From the NCBI GenBank assembly GCA_944391115.1, contig CALXSJ010000007.1, positions 62,001 through 126,000 on the forward strand: a stretch of DNA of 64,000 bases. Direction: 5' to 3'. The DNA is from an uncultured Victivallales bacterium (GTDB lineage: Bacteria > Verrucomicrobiota > Lentisphaeria > Victivallales > UBA1829). The notes beneath the pieces were generated by a model, which saw only the letters and a list, made by a program, of their open reading frames with translations, was not told the DNA's origin and ran no database searches. A program made the position numbers and the translations under genes. The stretch's first letter is position 1, and every line of letters begins with the position of its first letter. This document shows, piece after piece, positions 35,337-42,802 of this stretch.

Positions 35337-37037
35337 ATGATAAAAACCTATCCTCTTTATCCTTCCCGCAGCATTCTGAATCTGGATGGTGTCTGGGATT
35401 TCTGCTTCGTTGGAGAAACCGGACTTGAACAGCTGGATCCCTCGGATTTCCGTTTCAGCGATGTCATGTGCGTGCCGGGTGCATTCGACTGTTCGCCGGA
35501 CTATTACGGCAAACGCGGCGTGGCGCTCTACCGGACGGAATTCTCACTGGAAAACGAGACGCCGAATGCGCTCTTGAAGCTCGGCGGTCTCGGCCTGCGC
35601 GCCCGTCTGTGGATCGACGGCCGGGAGATCGGATTCGTGAAACTCCCCTACTCCGGCGTCGAACTGGAAACGGGAAGACTTTCCGCGGGAAAACATACGC
35701 TTTCCGCCGCCGTTGACAACCGCTTCGATCCGGAAAAGATGAAGCTGTTTCTGCCCTACTACGACTTTTACGCGTTCGGCGGATTCTACCGGAGCGTTTC
35801 GCTGCATCTTCTGCCGGAGGCCTTCCGGATCGACCGCGTTCAGGTGCGCACGCTCGACTGCCGGACGGGAAAGGTCAATCTGCGTTTTCTCTTCAAAGGG
35901 GACGTTCCCGACACTCTTACCGCACGGATCCGCTTCGATACGCAGTCCGCGTTCGAAACGGTCTCTCTGACGGTCCGGAACGGCGCCGCCTCTCTGGATG
36001 CGGCGGTGCCGGATTTCCGGCTCTGGTCCACGGAGACGCCCAATCTCCACAGCCTTGAAGTGAAGGCTGCGGGAGATCATATTGTCGAATCGTTCGGCAT
36101 CCGGGAGATCCGTGCGGAGAAGAATCAGATTCTGCTGAATGGTGTGCCGGTCCGGCTGAAAGGGTTCAACCGGCATGAGTCGCATCCGGAATTCGGCCCT
36201 GCGACTCCGGAACAGGTCATGATCGAGGATCTGCAGAATCTGCGCAGGTTGAACTGCAACTTCATCCGCGGCTGCCATTATCCGCAGGATCAGCGTTTTC
36301 TCGACCTCTGCGACCGGATGGGATTCCTGGTCTGGGAGGAGAGCCTCGGCTGGGGCAATACCGCGGAACAGATGGCGGATGCGGAATTCCAGGATCTCCA
36401 GGAACAGCAGACCCGTCTGATGGTGCGGAACAGCATCAACCATCCGAGCGTCATCATCTGGGCGTTTCTGAACGAGTTCCAGTCCTTCACGGAGGAAGGG
36501 CGGGCGATTTGCACGAGATTGTCCGATGCGATCCGGGAGGAGGATGCGAGCCGTCTTGTCACCTTCGCATGCTGCCATGTGAGAAACGACATCTGCACGG
36601 ATCTCATGGACATCATTGCCTACAACACCTATCCCGGCTGGATTTCCGATGACGCTGCGGAGGAACCTCCGTCGTATATCCGGGAAAACCGTGATACGAT
36701 CATCGCCCGTTTCCGGACTTACAATCCTCCGGACAAGCCGATTCTGGTCAGCGAAATGGGATGCTGCGGTCTGTATGGACAGCATGACCGCGGCGGCGCG
36801 CAATGGTCCGAGGAATTTCAGGCGGAGTATCTGGAGGAGGTCATCCGCCGGGTCTTTGAATCGCCGGAACTCTGCGGTCTTTCGATCTGGCAGTTCAATG
36901 ATGCGAAAAGTTACTGCCGGACGGGCGCCAACATCCGCTGCAAGCCGCTGGCTCAGAATCTGGCCGGTGTGTTCGATCAGTACAGACGTCCGAAACTTGC
37001 CGCGGAAACAGTCCGGAAACTGTTTGCGGAAATCTGA
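35337..37037 (+). CDS. Glycoside hydrolase family 2 enzyme (beta-glucuronidase/galactosidase-like)
   Basis: The protein has 566 residues and no signal peptide, so it is probably cytoplasmic. A sugar-binding jelly roll (about 10-170; LDGVWDFCF and GVALYRTEFSLE) precedes an Ig-like domain (about 170-270). The catalytic barrel (about 270-566) follows, with RLKGFNRHESHPEFGPA and NCNFIRGCHYPQDQRFLDLCDRMGFLVWEE. Glu380 (WAFLNEF) is the expected acid/base and Glu473 (ILVSEMG) the nucleophile. Overall closer to beta-glucuronidases, but substrate is inferred only. A NADH:flavin oxidoreductase lies on the opposite strand beyond a repeat block. Confidence 0.9.
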   Translation: MIKTYPLYPSRSILNLDGVWDFCFVGETGLEQLDPSDFRFSDVMCVPGAFDCSPDYYGKRGVALYRTEFSLENETPNALLKLGGLGLRARLWIDGREIGFVKLPYSGVELETGRLSAGKHTLSAAVDNRFDPEKMKLFLPYYDFYAFGGFYRSVSLHLLPEAFRIDRVQVRTLDCRTGKVNLRFLFKGDVPDTLTARIRFDTQSAFETVSLTVRNGAASLDAAVPDFRLWSTETPNLHSLEVKAAGDHIVESFGIREIRAEKNQILLNGVPVRLKGFNRHESHPEFGPATPEQVMIEDLQNLRRLNCNFIRGCHYPQDQRFLDLCDRMGFLVWEESLGWGNTAEQMADAEFQDLQEQQTRLMVRNSINHPSVIIWAFLNEFQSFTEEGRAICTRLSDAIREEDASRLVTFACCHVRNDICTDLMDIIAYNTYPGWISDDAAEEPPSYIRENRDTIIARFRTYNPPDKPILVSEMGCCGLYGQHDRGGAQWSEEFQAEYLEEVIRRVFESPELCGLSIWQFNDAKSYCRTGANIRCKPLAQNLAGVFDQYRRPKLAAETVRKLFAEI

Positions 37038-37068
37038 CCTCCTGCGGAAGCGCTGATTGTCCCGGGGG

Positions 37069-37194
37069 AATTTATTCAAAAAATCAGGTTAACGGTGCGA
37101 TGCTCTGCATCGCTGAAAATTGCTTCGTGCAGGACTTTCAGTCCTGCCGCGGTCCAGCTGCGCAAGCTGGCCGCCGGAGGCGAAAACCCCTGAT
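37069..37194 (+). repeat. Hairpin-rich intergenic repeat, copy 1
   Basis: The copy opens with AATTTAT, an A-run and CAGGTTAACG. Three hairpins follow: GCGATG-ctctg-CATCGC, GCAGGACT-ttc-AGTCCTGC and CCAGCT-gcgca-AGCTGG. It ends with GCCGGAGGCGAAAACCCC and TGAT. Confidence 0.8.
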
Positions 37195-37217
37195 ACCGCG
37201 CCTGCCTGCATCGTGGT

Positions 37218-37340
37218 AATTTATAAAAATCAGGTTAACGGTGCGATGCTCCGCATCGCCAAAAACAGCTTCGTGCAGGACTGTCAGGTCCTGCCGTGGT
37301 CCAGTTGCGCAAGCTGGCCGCCGGAGGCGAAAACCCCGAT
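37218..37340 (+). repeat. Hairpin-rich intergenic repeat, copy 2
   Basis: It is about 85% identical by eye to copy 1 over the same length. Hairpin 1 keeps its stem (GCGATGC-tcc-GCATCGC), hairpin 2 keeps GCAGGAC with GTCCTGC while its loop differs, and hairpin 3 changes CCAGCT to CCAGTT, which still allows a G-U pair. Substitutions therefore tend to keep pairing. Confidence 0.8.
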
Positions 37341-37370
37341 GATCCCCCATGTGCTCCGCACCGGGGCGGA

Positions 37371-38462
37371 TCATTTCCGTTCCCGGGGACAGGAGAACCC
37401 GCGGCCCGTCACAATCGGCCGGAAACAGGCGTTGCATGAGACGCATGCCGCGCGTGTTCCGTCGCCTGCAAGCCAGCGGCTGAGAAGTCCCGGTTCGCGG
37501 ATCAGCGGACGCGAAAGCGAGATCATGTCGCACGTTCCGGATTCGATCAGGGAAAGCGCTTTGGCCGGATGTCGTATGCCGCCGACCAGAATCACAGGGA
37601 TCCGAAGAACGGCTTTCAGTTGCCGCGCTGCGTCTTCGTAATAGACCTTGTCCCCGTCCGCGGTGTCCTGCACCCGGACCGGAGACAGCGCGGTCCCGGC
37701 TGGGGGAATTCCCCCGGAAAGCTCGACGCCGTTCAGTCCGCGCCTTTCCAGTTCCCGGCAGACTTCCCTGCACTCTTCCTGCGTGAATCCATCCGGGACA
37801 AAGTCTTCCGAGTTGATCTTGATCAGGACGGGATAATCTTCTCCGACCGCCGCCCGGACCGCGTCATACACTTCATAGACCATGCGTGCCCGGCCGGAGA
37901 GCGTTCCCCCGTAATCATCCGTGCGGCGGTTGTAATACGGAGAAAGAAACTGGCTCAGAAGATAGCCGTGCGCGGCATGAATCTGGACGGCGTCGAACCC
38001 GGCGCGTCTTGCGCGGCAAGCGGCTGCGGCGAACGCGGCTTTCAGGTTGCGGATTCCGTCAGGAGTCAGCGCGCGGCATTCCTTTTTCCCGGGCGCCTGC
38101 GCAAATGCGGAAGGTCCCGCCGCGCCCGGAGCTGCGGTATTGCCTCCCGCATGGGCGAGCTGGAGTGCGATTTTCGCCCCGCGCGAATGAATGCGTGCAA
38201 TGGTTTCCCGCCAGCGTGGAATCGCGTCATCCGCTGCGGCGGAGGCCTGAAGAGCCGAGGCGCGTCCCTCCGGAGACACAAAGGCGTGTCCGGAAACGAT
38301 CAGTCCGACTTCATGTTCGGCAAGCAGGGCAAGAACATCGGAAAGTTTTTCCGTGTAAAACCCGTTTTCATCCGCCAGTCCCTCGTGAGTTGCGGAACGG
38401 ACGAAACGGTTGCGGATGGAAAGCCCGCCGATACGGACCGGAGTAAACAGTTTATTTTCCAT
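37371..38462 (-). CDS. NADH:flavin oxidoreductase (Old Yellow Enzyme family)
   Basis: The protein has 363 residues. Old Yellow Enzyme features are FTPVRIGGLSIRNRFVRSATHEG, IALQLAHAGGNTA, FDAVQIHAAHGYLLSQFLSPYYNRRTDDYGG (active-site His-Ala-Ala-His), VLIKINSEDF, GVELSGG, PVILVGGIRHP and ISLSRPLIREP, with FMN-binding residues. A C-terminal CVSCNACF motif is present without the extra FeS/FAD domains of 2,4-dienoyl-CoA reductase-type enzymes, consistent with the ~360-residue length. It reduces activated double bonds; substrate unknown. Confidence 0.92.
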   Translation of the reverse strand: MENKLFTPVRIGGLSIRNRFVRSATHEGLADENGFYTEKLSDVLALLAEHEVGLIVSGHAFVSPEGRASALQASAAADDAIPRWRETIARIHSRGAKIALQLAHAGGNTAAPGAAGPSAFAQAPGKKECRALTPDGIRNLKAAFAAAACRARRAGFDAVQIHAAHGYLLSQFLSPYYNRRTDDYGGTLSGRARMVYEVYDAVRAAVGEDYPVLIKINSEDFVPDGFTQEECREVCRELERRGLNGVELSGGIPPAGTALSPVRVQDTADGDKVYYEDAARQLKAVLRIPVILVGGIRHPAKALSLIESGTCDMISLSRPLIREPGLLSRWLAGDGTRAACVSCNACFRPIVTGRGFSCPRERK

Positions 38463-38627
38463 GGCTGACGCTCCTCTCTGTTGAATCCCGGAGATACTCT
38501 ACACCGTTTTCCGGCAGGTGTCAAGATCTTCCGGTCTGCGCTCTCTTTCCGGCGGTTTTCTGCCCCCTTCGTCTCCGGATCAAATGCCGGGCGCCGGCGG
38601 AGGGAAAATGCCCGGGAGTCATAAAGC

Positions 38628-38649
38628 GCGCAAAAATCCGCTTTTGCGC
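38628..38649. promoter_or_regulatory. Hairpin GCGCAAAA-N6-TTTTGCGC upstream of thrS
   Basis: This is a perfect 8-base inverted repeat that ends immediately before a weak -35-like TTGATA (38650-38655), which is 16 bases from TACATT (38672-38677). It may act as an operator or as a terminator for upstream transcription. Confidence 0.45.
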
Positions 38650-38719
38650 TTGATACTTCGCGAACGTGATGTACATTAATTGCCGAATTTCATCATTATT
38701 AACGAAGGAATAGGGTAAA

Positions 38720-40450
38720 ATGGCTAAGTTTCCTCTTGAAACCATAAGGCACAGCGCGTCGCATCTGATGGCGGCGGCGGTCCTGGAACTGTATCCCGAC
38801 GTCAAGTTTGATATCGGCCCGAGCACGGAAGACGGTTTTTACTATGATTTCGATTTCGGAACATGCAAGCTGACGCCTGATGATCTTGTGAAAATCGAAG
38901 AGAAAATGGCCGAACTTGCGGCAAGGAAACTGCCGATCACCCGTTTTGAACGCTCCCGTGCGGAAGCCGTCGCGCTCCTGACGGAGAAAAAGCAGAACTT
39001 CAAGCTCGAACGCCTTGCGGACATTCCCGAAGGCGAAGCGATCTCCTTTTATCAGCTCGGCGACTTTGTCGATCTCTGCCGTGGCCCGCATGTGGACAGC
39101 ACCGGCGACATCGGCGCATTCAAGCTGACCGGCATCGCAGGTTCCTATTACCGCGGCAAGGAATCCAATCCGATGCTGACGCGCATCTACGGAACCGCTT
39201 TCGCCGATCCGAAGGAGCTCCGGGAACATCTGCGGAAAATCGAGGAGGCGAAGAAGCGCGATCACCGGAAAATCGGAAAGGAGCTGGATCTCTTCAGCGT
39301 TTCCGAAACCGTCGGCCCCGGCCTCGTCCTCTGGCATCCGCGCGGCGCGCTGATCCGCAACATCATCGAGACTTTCTGGCGCGGCGAGCACATGGCCAAC
39401 GGCTATGATCTCCTGTATACGCCGCACATCGGCCGCGCCAACCTCTGGGAGACCAGCGGCCATCTGGGCTTCTACAAGGACAGCATGTATTCGCCGATGG
39501 ACATCGACGACGTCGATTATTTCGTGAAGCCGATGAACTGCCCGTTCCACATTGAAATCTACAAGTCGCGCGTCCGTTCCTACCGCGAGCTGCCCTGCCG
39601 CTGGGCCGAGCTCGGGACCGTCTACCGCTATGAAAAGAGCGGCGTGCTGCACGGACTGATGCGCGTGCGCGGCTTCACGCAGGACGATGCGCACATCATC
39701 TGCACTCCGGAACAGATCGAGTCCGAAATCGAGGAGGTGCTCCGTTTCTGCCTTCATATCTGGAAGACCTTCCAGTTCAAGGAGATCAAAGCGTATCTTT
39801 CGACCCGTCCGGAAAAGGCGGTCGGCGATCCGGCCCGCTGGGAGCAGGCGCAGAAATCGCTGGTCAACGCCATTGAGAAGAGCGGGCTCGCCTACGAGGT
39901 GGACGAGGGCGGCGGCGCATTCTACGGACCCAAGATCGACCTGAAGGTGAAGGACGCGATCGGACGCGAATGGCAGACCTCCACCATTCAGTTCGACTTC
40001 AATCTCCCGGAGCGTTTCCAGATTCACTACATCGGAGAGGACGGCCAGCGGCACCAGCCTTACATGGTGCACCGGGCGCTCTTCGGATCGCTCGAACGCT
40101 TCTTCGGCATTCTGATCGAACATTACGCCGGAGCCTTCCCCGCGTGGCTCGCGCCGGAGCAGGTGCGCCTGATTCCGATCACGGAACGGCAGCATGAATA
40201 CTGCCTGAACGCTGCAAAGGAACTGAAAAAGGCCGGATTCCGCGTCGAGTGCGACATCCGCAAGGAGAGCATGGGCGCGAAAATCAAGGATGCCAGAAAC
40301 ATGCGTGTGCCGTTCATGGCGGTTGTCGGCGACCGGGAGATGCAGGAAAACACCTTCTCCATCCGGTCGCGGCGCGAAGACCAGCTCGGCGCGATGGATC
40401 TCGCAACTTTTGTAAAAAAATTGCGGAATGACGTTGAAAACAAGCTTTAA
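38720..40450 (+). CDS. thrS: Threonyl-tRNA synthetase, TGS-less
   Basis: The protein has 576 residues, against about 640 for E. coli. It starts directly in the editing domain (RHSASHLMAAAVLELYPDVKFDIGPSTEDGFYYDFDF, with the HxxxH pair), so the N-terminal TGS domain is missing. The catalytic domain has MNCPFHIEIYKS (zinc Cys), RYEKSGVLHGLMRVRGFTQDDAHIICT (motif 2), DEGGGAFYGPKIDL, and QPYMVHRALFGSLERFFGILIEHYAGAFP (motif 3). The anticodon domain is at the C-terminus. AGGAATAGGG precedes the ATG, and no upstream in-frame start extends it. It charges tRNA-Thr and heads the translation cluster. Confidence 0.95.
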   Translation: MAKFPLETIRHSASHLMAAAVLELYPDVKFDIGPSTEDGFYYDFDFGTCKLTPDDLVKIEEKMAELAARKLPITRFERSRAEAVALLTEKKQNFKLERLADIPEGEAISFYQLGDFVDLCRGPHVDSTGDIGAFKLTGIAGSYYRGKESNPMLTRIYGTAFADPKELREHLRKIEEAKKRDHRKIGKELDLFSVSETVGPGLVLWHPRGALIRNIIETFWRGEHMANGYDLLYTPHIGRANLWETSGHLGFYKDSMYSPMDIDDVDYFVKPMNCPFHIEIYKSRVRSYRELPCRWAELGTVYRYEKSGVLHGLMRVRGFTQDDAHIICTPEQIESEIEEVLRFCLHIWKTFQFKEIKAYLSTRPEKAVGDPARWEQAQKSLVNAIEKSGLAYEVDEGGGAFYGPKIDLKVKDAIGREWQTSTIQFDFNLPERFQIHYIGEDGQRHQPYMVHRALFGSLERFFGILIEHYAGAFPAWLAPEQVRLIPITERQHEYCLNAAKELKKAGFRVECDIRKESMGAKIKDARNMRVPFMAVVGDREMQENTFSIRSRREDQLGAMDLATFVKKLRNDVENKL

Positions 40451-40514
40451 GCGTGCTATTTTAAAGGTTCGTGAGCCATTTTCGGAAAAAGAACTCTAAC
40501 TGGAGGGTCATGCC

Positions 40515-41030
40515 ATTAGTAAGCTGCTGAAAACGGATAGTCGGGCGTATGCGGACAAAAATCTGCTTGTCATCGGCCCGAAGGGGGAACAACTCGGCCT
40601 GATGAAACTGATTCCGGCTTGCCAGGCGGCGAAGGATGCCGGTCTGGATCTTGTTCTGGTCGCGGAGGCCAGCGATCCGCCCGTCTGCCGGATCATGAAC
40701 TTCGGAAAGCTCTGCTACGAGCAGAAAAAGAAGCTCAAGGATCAGAAGAGGAATCAGCAGGCTCAGAAGGTCAAGGAGATCAAGTTCCGTCTGAATATCG
40801 CGGATCACGACTACGGGCACAAGATCGACCAGGGAGTGGAGTTCCTGGGGGACGGCTGCAAGCTGAAGGTCACGATCACCTTCAAAGGCAGGGAGATGGC
40901 GCATCCGGAGATCGGGTTCGATCTTGCGAACAGAATTGCCGAAGACCTGAAAGACGCGGGCGTCGTCGAAGGCGCTCCGAAACTTCTGGGAAAAAATATC
41001 AACATGTCCTTCAATCCGAAGGGCCACTGA
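40515..41030 (+). CDS. infC: Translation initiation factor IF-3, apparent AUU start
   Basis: The protein has 171 residues. The frame reads back past the first ATG (40602) through clearly conserved IF-3 sequence (DSRAYADKNLLVIGPKGEQLGLM) to a stop at 40497. The only plausible start is ATT at 40515, eight bases after GGAGG (40502-40506). An ATG at 40510 is out of frame and yields a six-residue peptide. The N-domain, a lysine-rich linker (YEQKKKLKDQKRNQQAQKVKEIKFR) and the C-domain (FLGDGCKLKVTITFKGREMAHPEIGFDL) are complete. AUU starts let IF-3 repress its own translation in E. coli. Between thrS and rpmI. Confidence 0.92.
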   Translation: MSKLLKTDSRAYADKNLLVIGPKGEQLGLMKLIPACQAAKDAGLDLVLVAEASDPPVCRIMNFGKLCYEQKKKLKDQKRNQQAQKVKEIKFRLNIADHDYGHKIDQGVEFLGDGCKLKVTITFKGREMAHPEIGFDLANRIAEDLKDAGVVEGAPKLLGKNINMSFNPKGH

Positions 41031-41095
41031 GACAGGCCGAGCGGCATCTGCCGTCTCAGAAGAGAAAACTCTATTAAGCAAGAAGGAGAAAAACG

Positions 41096-41293
41096 ATGCC
41101 TAAGATGAAGACGAGGAAGTGCATTTCCAAGCGAGTGAAACGCACGGGAACCGGCAAGTTCAAGTACTACAAGGCCGGACGCAGACACCTGATGACCGGT
41201 AAGGGCGGCAAGAGAAAACGTCATCTGAGAAGAGACGGCATTCTTCAGGCCAGCGAAATGAAACGCATCGCCAAGGCTCTGCCTTACGGCTGA
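41096..41293 (+). CDS. rpmI: Ribosomal protein bL35
   Basis: The protein has 65 residues, the normal bL35 length. MPKMKTRKCISKRVKRTGTGKF and RRHLMTGKGGKRKRHLRR are diagnostic basic stretches. It binds 23S rRNA in the large subunit. An AGAAGGAG site precedes the start. It lies between infC and rplT as in most bacteria, and the cluster is usually autoregulated by L20. Confidence 0.97.
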   Translation: MPKMKTRKCISKRVKRTGTGKFKYYKAGRRHLMTGKGGKRKRHLRRDGILQASEMKRIAKALPYG

Positions 41294-41325
41294 CGCAAAC
41301 CCCTTAACACCGGAGACAAGTTGAA

Positions 41326-41676
41326 ATGAGAGTTACAGCCGCAGTTCCTTCCAGAAAGCGCCGCAAACGCGCAATTGAAAGAGCCAAAGGTTTTTACGGT
41401 GCGAGCAGCAAGAGAATCCGCACCGTATATGACGCGGTCGACAAGGCCGACGCCCATGCGTATGTCGGCAGAAAACAGAAGAAGCGCCAGTACAGAAGAC
41501 TCTGGACCGTTCGCATCAACGCCGCCTGCAGAATGATGGATTTCACCTACAGCAAGCTGATGAACGGTCTCAAGAAAGCCAACATCAACATCAACAGAAA
41601 AGTGATCGCCGATCTCGCGGTCAACGATATGGAAGCGTTTAAAGCCCTGGTCGAAAAAGCCAAGGCCGCCTGCTGA
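41326..41676 (+). CDS. rplT: Ribosomal protein bL20
   Basis: The protein has 116 residues, the normal bL20 length. It begins MRVTAAVPSRKRRKRAIERAKGFYGASSKRIRT with the conserved basic N-terminal extension, followed by RKQKKRQYRRLWTVRINAACR and the globular C-domain. It assembles early onto 23S rRNA and often represses its own operon. A terminator follows before pheS. Confidence 0.97.
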   Translation: MRVTAAVPSRKRRKRAIERAKGFYGASSKRIRTVYDAVDKADAHAYVGRKQKKRQYRRLWTVRINAACRMMDFTYSKLMNGLKKANININRKVIADLAVNDMEAFKALVEKAKAAC

Positions 41677-41701
41677 CCATATTTACAAAGTATTCTAATC
41701 A

Positions 41702-41740
41702 ATGCGGGCTGCCGGCAGGCCGGTGGACCCGCATTTTTTA
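41702..41740 (+). terminator. Terminator between rplT and pheS
   Basis: ATGCGGG (41702-41708) pairs with CCCGCAT (41728-41734), with inner GCCGGC/GCCGG pairing, and six T follow from 41734. It may reduce read-through from the ribosomal genes into pheST. No Phe-rich leader peptide is present in the 25 bases before it. Confidence 0.8.
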
Positions 41741-41766
41741 TTTTACATCAGGAAAGAGATACGACA

Positions 41767-42786
41767 ATGCTCAATGAACTGCTTGCAAAACTCGACGCTG
41801 TCACAGCCGAGGCGAAAACACTTCTCGCCGACGCAAAAACCGCTGCGGACGTCGAAAATGCCAAAAACAAACTGACCGGGCGGAACGGCGCACTTACCGC
41901 GCTTGCCCCGATGATGGGAAAAATCGCGAAAGAGGACAAGCCGACAGCCGGAAAGGCCTTCAATGAAGCCAAAAACACCGTTCAGGCGATGATCGAGGAA
42001 GCGCGCGAACGTCTCGGCGCATCCAAGGTCTCGGCGGAGGCCGTCGATGTGACGCTTCCCGGACGCAGATGGCCGGTCGGACGCAAACATCCTGTCAGTC
42101 AGACCATCGACGAATGCTGCGCGATTTTCCGCAGAATGGGATTCGTCGTTGCGGAAGGTCCTGAAATCGAGACGGTGAAAAACTGCTTCGATGCGCTGAA
42201 CGCTCCGGTCGACCATCCGTCGCGCGATCCGAAGGACACTTTCTACTTCGATGATGGAAGACTGCTCCGGACACAGACCTCCACCGTGCAGATCCGCACA
42301 ATGCTTGCTCAGAAGCCGCCGATCCGGATTGTTTCGCCGGGGCGGTGCTTCCGCCGTGACACTCCGGATGCCACGCACGGCGTGCACTTCCACCAGATTG
42401 AGGGACTTTACATCGACCATGACGTATCCCTTGCCGACCTCAAGAGCACGCTGGAGGCTTTCGCGACGGAATTTTTCGGCGACTCGGTCGCCATCCGGAT
42501 GCGCCCGCATTTCTTCCCGTTCACGGAGCCCAGCGTCGAGTGCGACTTCTCCTGCGTCATGTGCGGCGGGAAAGGCTGCCGCGTCTGCAAAAATTCCGGC
42601 TGGCTGGAAATTCTCGGCTGCGGCATGGTGAATCCGAACGTTCTGCGCAACGTCGGGATCAACCCTGAAAAATGGCAGGGATTCGCGTTTGGCATGGGAA
42701 TTGAACGTCTGACAATGCTCAAACACAGGATCGGCGATCTGAGACTCTTCTCCGAAAACGATCTGCGTTTCCTCAAACAGTTCTAA
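41767..42786 (+). CDS. pheS: Phenylalanyl-tRNA synthetase alpha subunit
   Basis: The protein has 339 residues. An N-terminal coiled coil binds tRNA. The class II core has HPVSQTIDECCAIFRRMGFVVAEGPEIE, DTFYFDDGRLLRTQTSTVQIRTM, GRCFRRDTPDATHGVHFHQIEGLYID, FFPFTEPSVECDF and GFAFGMGIERLTMLKHRIGDLRLF. A cysteine group CDFSCVMCGGKGCRVCKNSGW could bind zinc, as in some other PheS proteins. It charges tRNA-Phe as a heterotetramer with PheT, which follows 16 bases later. AGGAAAGAG precedes the ATG. Confidence 0.97.
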   Translation: MLNELLAKLDAVTAEAKTLLADAKTAADVENAKNKLTGRNGALTALAPMMGKIAKEDKPTAGKAFNEAKNTVQAMIEEARERLGASKVSAEAVDVTLPGRRWPVGRKHPVSQTIDECCAIFRRMGFVVAEGPEIETVKNCFDALNAPVDHPSRDPKDTFYFDDGRLLRTQTSTVQIRTMLAQKPPIRIVSPGRCFRRDTPDATHGVHFHQIEGLYIDHDVSLADLKSTLEAFATEFFGDSVAIRMRPHFFPFTEPSVECDFSCVMCGGKGCRVCKNSGWLEILGCGMVNPNVLRNVGINPEKWQGFAFGMGIERLTMLKHRIGDLRLFSENDLRFLKQF

Positions 42787-42802
42787 GAAGGAGCGATTCC
42801 AG

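Larger units (their letters stand above)
37038..37370. other. Convergent intergenic block filled by two tandem repeats
   Basis: The 333-base gap between the ends of the GH2 and oxidoreductase genes holds two repeat copies at a period of about 146 bases plus short unique tails. No gene is visible. Confidence 0.75.

Noticed and set aside
35544-37079. A 511-codon minus-strand frame across the GH2 gene
   Set aside because: Antisense shadow; the plus strand holds a complete GH2 with both catalytic glutamates.
38699-40195. A 498-codon minus-strand frame across thrS
   Set aside because: Antisense shadow of a fully conserved ThrRS.
40510-40530. ATG start just after the GGAGG before infC
   Set aside because: It is out of frame with IF-3 and only three bases from the Shine-Dalgarno; it gives a six-residue peptide.
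41677-41766. Possible pheST attenuator with leader peptide
   Set aside because: A terminator is present but no frame with phenylalanine codons precedes it.
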